From positions 2,216,757-2,272,441 of the forward strand of contig KE159795.1 in the NCBI GenBank assembly GCA_000403475.2: a stretch of DNA of 55,685 nt. The letters are read 5' to 3'. The stretch comes from Lachnospiraceae bacterium MD308 (lineage in GTDB: Bacteria; Bacillota; Clostridia; Lachnospirales; Lachnospiraceae). Both the position numbers and the translations under genes were made by a program. This document shows positions 52,755-55,685 of this stretch, piece after piece; within the stretch, counting starts at the first letter, position 1; each line of letters starts with the position of its first letter. A model generated the notes under the pieces. That model was not told where the DNA came from. It ran no database searches and was given only the letters and a program-made list of their open reading frames with translations.

Positions 52755-54122
52755 TTATCTCTTTCCGTCCAGCCATCCTCTTTCTTCATCCGTCATATTT
52801 TGTCTGATAACTTCCTCGAGTTCAGAATACCCTAATTTCATAGCTGTTTTCAATACAAACAGTTTATCTTTCAAGTTATCAAACTTGTAAAGCCCTGCCA
52901 AAAAGTCATATGCCTGAGTTGCGGCAGTATTTGGATCGCCTTGTAAAAGGCTTGTCAGCGCTGTAAGGGTATCTTCTTGATAACGGTTCACACGAAGTGA
53001 GAGAGTGCCGTAATAAACACATTTTGCGGCATCACCACGCTGTGCGTAACAGAGTCGCAGCAGGTTGTATACAAAGTCAAGCCTTCCGGAAAGTCTCAAA
53101 GAAGCGCTTCCTTTATATTGTTCAAGTTTTTCAAGAGCAAGTTCTAAAAATTTCACAGCTTCATCTTGTTTCCCGATACGAATCAGGAAACGTCCCATAT
53201 AGAATTCCACATCCGGGAATAGTTTTCCAATCTGCAAAAAAACATCATAGTATCGGCGTGCCTGCTCTTCATAGGAAGACACCGCGGTGTCGGGCAGGAA
53301 AGATACTGCGGAAAACCAGACGGCAAAAGCAGTCAAGAGCCGGTCCTCACTAATATTGAGCGTAGTATTTTGAGATGTAGCAATTTGAGACGCATTATTT
53401 TGGGCTATATGTTCAATTACGTGTTCCATGCTTTCAATCGCTTCTTCTGCCTGATCGCTTCCGGCATAGGATTCTCCCAGATATGCCCAAAGGTCGTAGT
53501 TTTCCGGGTCTTCTTCCACAGACTTCTTAAGCAGGGAGATGTTGCGGTTTCCCTTTTCGGCGCTTATGGATTGCCTGTAACCGGTGTGCATGATGGACAA
53601 ATCCACTGTAATACAGCGCGGGAGCTGACCGCTTGAAAAACATATAACTTCATGGACACGGTTTTTATAGCGCAGTCCCTTCATGTTTCGGAAAATCCGG
53701 TCCTGCTGGCCGACAGAAAATATTTCGCCTTCATCGTTTAAATCGACTAATGCAGTTCGCACCAGATGGATTCTTCCGCTTTTTAAAGAAGCATTTTCTA
53801 TCTTCTTTAATAAACCGGGAATCTGTCTGGCATCCTGTTCCGAAAAATATTCGTCTGCGTCCAGGAATGCGATCCAGTCCCCGGACGCCTGCTCGATGGC
53901 ATAATTTTTTGCTGCGGAAAAATCATCACACCATTCAAAATGGAACACTTTTGCACCCATCTCTTCAGCAATCTGCACCGTGTTGTCTGTAGAGCCGGTA
54001 TCTACGACGATCTGCTCACTGACGATACCCTTCCCCCAGGAAAGGGCGCGGCGTATATCCTGTTCCTCATTTTTTACAATCATGCACTGAGATATCTTTA
54101 TCTTACCTGCTTTTTTACCCAT
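52755..54122 (-). CDS. GT2 glycosyltransferase with TPR-like repeats, flagellin-linked
   Basis: A 455-residue protein. The GT-A domain (residues 8-230) has ISQCMIVKNEEQDIRRALSW, VVDTGSTDNTVQIAEEMGAK and the metal-binding FLDADEYF. The rest is a series of TPR-like helical repeats (ENYDLWAYLGESYAGSDQAE, PDVEFYMGRFLIRIGKQDEA, RLDFVYNLLRLCYAQRGDAA), the layout of SunS and of the glycosyltransferases encoded next to flagellin in clostridia. It most likely attaches the first sugar to flagellin. It follows the flagellin gene by 90 bases with a hairpin between, so its expression is expected to be a fraction of flagellin's. AGGAGAATAGATAT precedes the ATG. Confidence 0.85.
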   Translation of the reverse strand: MGKKAGKIKISQCMIVKNEEQDIRRALSWGKGIVSEQIVVDTGSTDNTVQIAEEMGAKVFHFEWCDDFSAAKNYAIEQASGDWIAFLDADEYFSEQDARQIPGLLKKIENASLKSGRIHLVRTALVDLNDEGEIFSVGQQDRIFRNMKGLRYKNRVHEVICFSSGQLPRCITVDLSIMHTGYRQSISAEKGNRNISLLKKSVEEDPENYDLWAYLGESYAGSDQAEEAIESMEHVIEHIAQNNASQIATSQNTTLNISEDRLLTAFAVWFSAVSFLPDTAVSSYEEQARRYYDVFLQIGKLFPDVEFYMGRFLIRIGKQDEAVKFLELALEKLEQYKGSASLRLSGRLDFVYNLLRLCYAQRGDAAKCVYYGTLSLRVNRYQEDTLTALTSLLQGDPNTAATQAYDFLAGLYKFDNLKDKLFVLKTAMKLGYSELEEVIRQNMTDEERGWLDGKR

Positions 54123-54145
54123 ATATCTATTCTCCTGAAATGCAA

Positions 54146-54185
54146 AGCAGGCACCTGCTTCTTAATATGGAAGCAGGTGCCTGCT
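54146..54185 (-). terminator. 16-bp perfect hairpin between flagellin and its glycosyltransferase
   Basis: AGCAGGCACCTGCTTC (54146-54161) pairs perfectly with GAAGCAGGTGCCTGCT (54170-54185). Read on the minus strand only TTTGCATTTC follows, a weak T-run, so some read-through into the glycosyltransferase gene is likely; the plus-strand side has TTTTTATTTAATT. Confidence 0.8.
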
Positions 54186-54215
54186 GGTTTTTATTTAATT
54201 CCTACTGTAATTCAA

Positions 54216-55685
54216 TTACTGAAGTAACTGAAGAACGCCCTGCGGAATCTGGTTAGCCTGTGCAAGCATAGCCTGAGAAGCCTGAACAAGAATGTTATTC
54301 TTGGTGTAAGCCATCATTTCCTCAGCCATGTCAACGTCACGGATACGGCTCTCGGCAGCAGTCATGTTCTCTGTTGTTACACTCAGGTTGTTGATGGTGT
54401 GCTCCAGACGGTTCTGGATAGCTCCAAGGTCACCACGAGTAGAGGATACATAGTTGATAGCAGCTTTGATCTTATCAACTGCAGCAGCAGCTCCAGCCTG
54501 TGTGCTGACATCAATGTTTGAAATACCCATAGCCTTCGCATGCATATCTTTTACAGATACACGTAACTTGTTGAATTCAGCAGAGGTATCACCAATCTGG
54601 AGAACCAGACCTCCGTTTGCCTCACCCTTGCTTAAGCGGATACCTTCGCCAGCATCTGGACCGGTAGCTGTACCAGTTCCATCACCAATAGTGCTTTCGT
54701 CAATAGCATCTGTAACATTCAGACCTGTAACTTCTTTAATCTTATCGATATTCTGCTGGAAGTTCTTATCAGCTTTATTGATACCTTTATCACCAGCATT
54801 ATCACCAGCGATCAGGACAGTAACATCAGAACCAAGTCCAACAGTTGCATTCATATCTGTACCATTCTCACCAAGGCTTGCTGCTTTATCGCTTCCAGTC
54901 ATGATTACGAATTTATGACCATTGATAGTGAATACTGCGTCATCGTAGTTTTTACCATTATATAAAGTGATATCATCGGCTGCAATCTCACGGCCATCAT
55001 CATATGCCTGAACTTCTTTGACACCTACATCTACAGTGTTAGCGATTGTATTCAAAGTTCCGTCTTCTGTCCAGTTAGCATCCATTGCTGTAACACGAGG
55101 AGTATCTGTACCAGCTTTAAGTGCTTCTAACTTAATCTTACCTGCGTTAGCTGTAATATTGAAGTCCTTAGCAAGAGAAGTCTTATTCAATTCACCAAGG
55201 ATAGCTGCGTCAACCTGAGCAACTGTTGCAGCACCAGATGTAATTGCATAGGACTGATTATCTGAACCAACTAATTTTGTAACGTTTCCGCTGGCATCTT
55301 TCTCTGCTGTCAATTTAACAGTATGAGACTCACCATTCTCCAAGGATACTGTATATTCAAAAGTATCGCCTGATTTAAAATCAAATGTACCAGTTGAATA
55401 TGCTGCATTGGCTTCATAGGAACCTTTACATCCAAGAGACTTTGTGCTTGGTACGCCGTTAATTGTTACGTTCTTTGTTCCGCCTGTGGAAGACAGGGAG
55501 CCGTCTAACAGGTTGATACCGTTGAAGTTTGTTCCATCAGCGATACGGTCAATTTCATCTTTTAACTGTGAAATCTCGCTCTGAAGATTTGCACGGTCTT
55601 CATCCTGATATGTTCCGTTAGCGGACTGGTTAGCCAGCTCTACCATACGGTTCAGCATGGAGTGAACTTCTGTAAGAGCACCCTC
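54216..55685 (-). CDS. fliC: Flagellin (5' end beyond the window)
   Basis: The last 489 codons of a flagellin gene are visible; the reading frame is open to the window edge (EGALTEVHSMLNRMVELANQ is the first visible part), so roughly 60-70 N-terminal residues are missing. The N-terminal D1 part (SANGTYQDEDRANLQSEISQ, then IADGTNFNGINLLDG), a central variable region of about 260 residues rich in Thr, Ser, Asp and Gly, and the conserved C-terminal D1/D0 part (GDLGAIQNRLEHTINNL, NNILVQASQAMLAQANQIPQ, GVLQLLQ) are clear. Polymerised outside the cell it makes the filament. Its many central Ser/Thr are possible glycan sites, as suggested by the glycosyltransferase gene next door. Confidence 0.95.
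   Translation of the reverse strand, partial: EGALTEVHSMLNRMVELANQSANGTYQDEDRANLQSEISQLKDEIDRIADGTNFNGINLLDGSLSSTGGTKNVTINGVPSTKSLGCKGSYEANAAYSTGTFDFKSGDTFEYTVSLENGESHTVKLTAEKDASGNVTKLVGSDNQSYAITSGAATVAQVDAAILGELNKTSLAKDFNITANAGKIKLEALKAGTDTPRVTAMDANWTEDGTLNTIANTVDVGVKEVQAYDDGREIAADDITLYNGKNYDDAVFTINGHKFVIMTGSDKAASLGENGTDMNATVGLGSDVTVLIAGDNAGDKGINKADKNFQQNIDKIKEVTGLNVTDAIDESTIGDGTGTATGPDAGEGIRLSKGEANGGLVLQIGDTSAEFNKLRVSVKDMHAKAMGISNIDVSTQAGAAAAVDKIKAAINYVSSTRGDLGAIQNRLEHTINNLSVTTENMTAAESRIRDVDMAEEMMAYTKNNILVQASQAMLAQANQIPQGVLQLLQ

Noticed and set aside
1-55685. CRISPR arrays, tRNA or rRNA genes
   Set aside because: No regularly spaced repeats and no cloverleaf or rRNA-like sequence were seen when reading both strands; a covariance-model search would be needed to exclude small RNAs.

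Overview
The window looks like a chromosome segment of a motile gut Clostridia, most likely a Lachnospiraceae. The reasons are a Lachnospiraceae-type flagellin, a Big-type lysine-rich secreted protein, an Ig/ABC/sigma gene repertoire typical of that family, strong AGGAGG ribosome binding sites, and Tn4451/Tn5397-like and Tn916-like mobile modules. Species is not assignable by eye.

Layout. (1) 1-3.0 kb: the 3' end of a small membrane protein gene, a decayed stretch with a possible receiver-domain remnant, a secreted Ig-like protein and a small conserved-looking ORF. (2) About 3.1-16.1 kb: an integrated mobile element on its own GC and codon background. It holds a Tn916-type HTH/sigma pair, a cysteine-rich KTR protein, a two-gene ABC exporter-fold transporter with its TetR regulator, a TnpW-like protein, a large serine recombinase and a small membrane protein. 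An IS1182-type and an IS21-type insertion sequence now separate the tetR gene from the ABC pair. No relaxase or conjugation genes are seen. The last gene of the element is about 91% identical to the fragment at the left edge of the window, so the two form direct repeats 16 kb apart. (3) 16.4-22.1 kb, minus strand: FtsX permease, ATPase, second FtsX permease, then an ECF-like sigma factor and a DUF4179 anti-sigma-like membrane protein. A 15-G tract lies between two of these genes. (4) 22.3-27.6 kb: a ChvE/MmsA/MmsB-type monosaccharide ABC transporter followed by a GntR-LacI (AraR-like) repressor. Its promoter has a run of ten G residues as part of the -35/-10 spacer, which predicts phase variation. 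A convergent AraC-type regulator shares the downstream terminator. (5) 29.0-52.7 kb: a visibly AT-richer, all-plus-strand 17-gene glycan cluster. (6) 52.7-55.7 kb, minus strand: a SunS-like TPR glycosyltransferase and a flagellin that runs off the right edge.

The glycan cluster is the most interesting part. It combines sulfate activation (ATP sulfurylase and APS kinase), a cytosolic sulfatase/phosphatase-fold protein, a CBS/SGNH-like/CitC-like fusion, a short pyruvate kinase, a cation:proton antiporter, a LicA-like kinase, three glycosyltransferases, an FkbM methyltransferase, a HAD phosphatase, an acyltransferase, and a CDP-alditol arm (pentulose-phosphate epimerase, cytidylyltransferase, alditol-phosphate dehydrogenase, CDP-glycerol-type phosphotransferase). 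Eight of these proteins carry the same small Rossmann-like domain fused at either end. There is no Wzx, Wzy, lipid-carrier transferase or glycan ABC exporter in the window. Together with the neighbouring flagellin and flagellin-type glycosyltransferase this suggests, as inference, cytoplasmic construction of a flagellin (or other surface) glycan bearing sulfate, methyl, acyl and alditol-phosphate groups.
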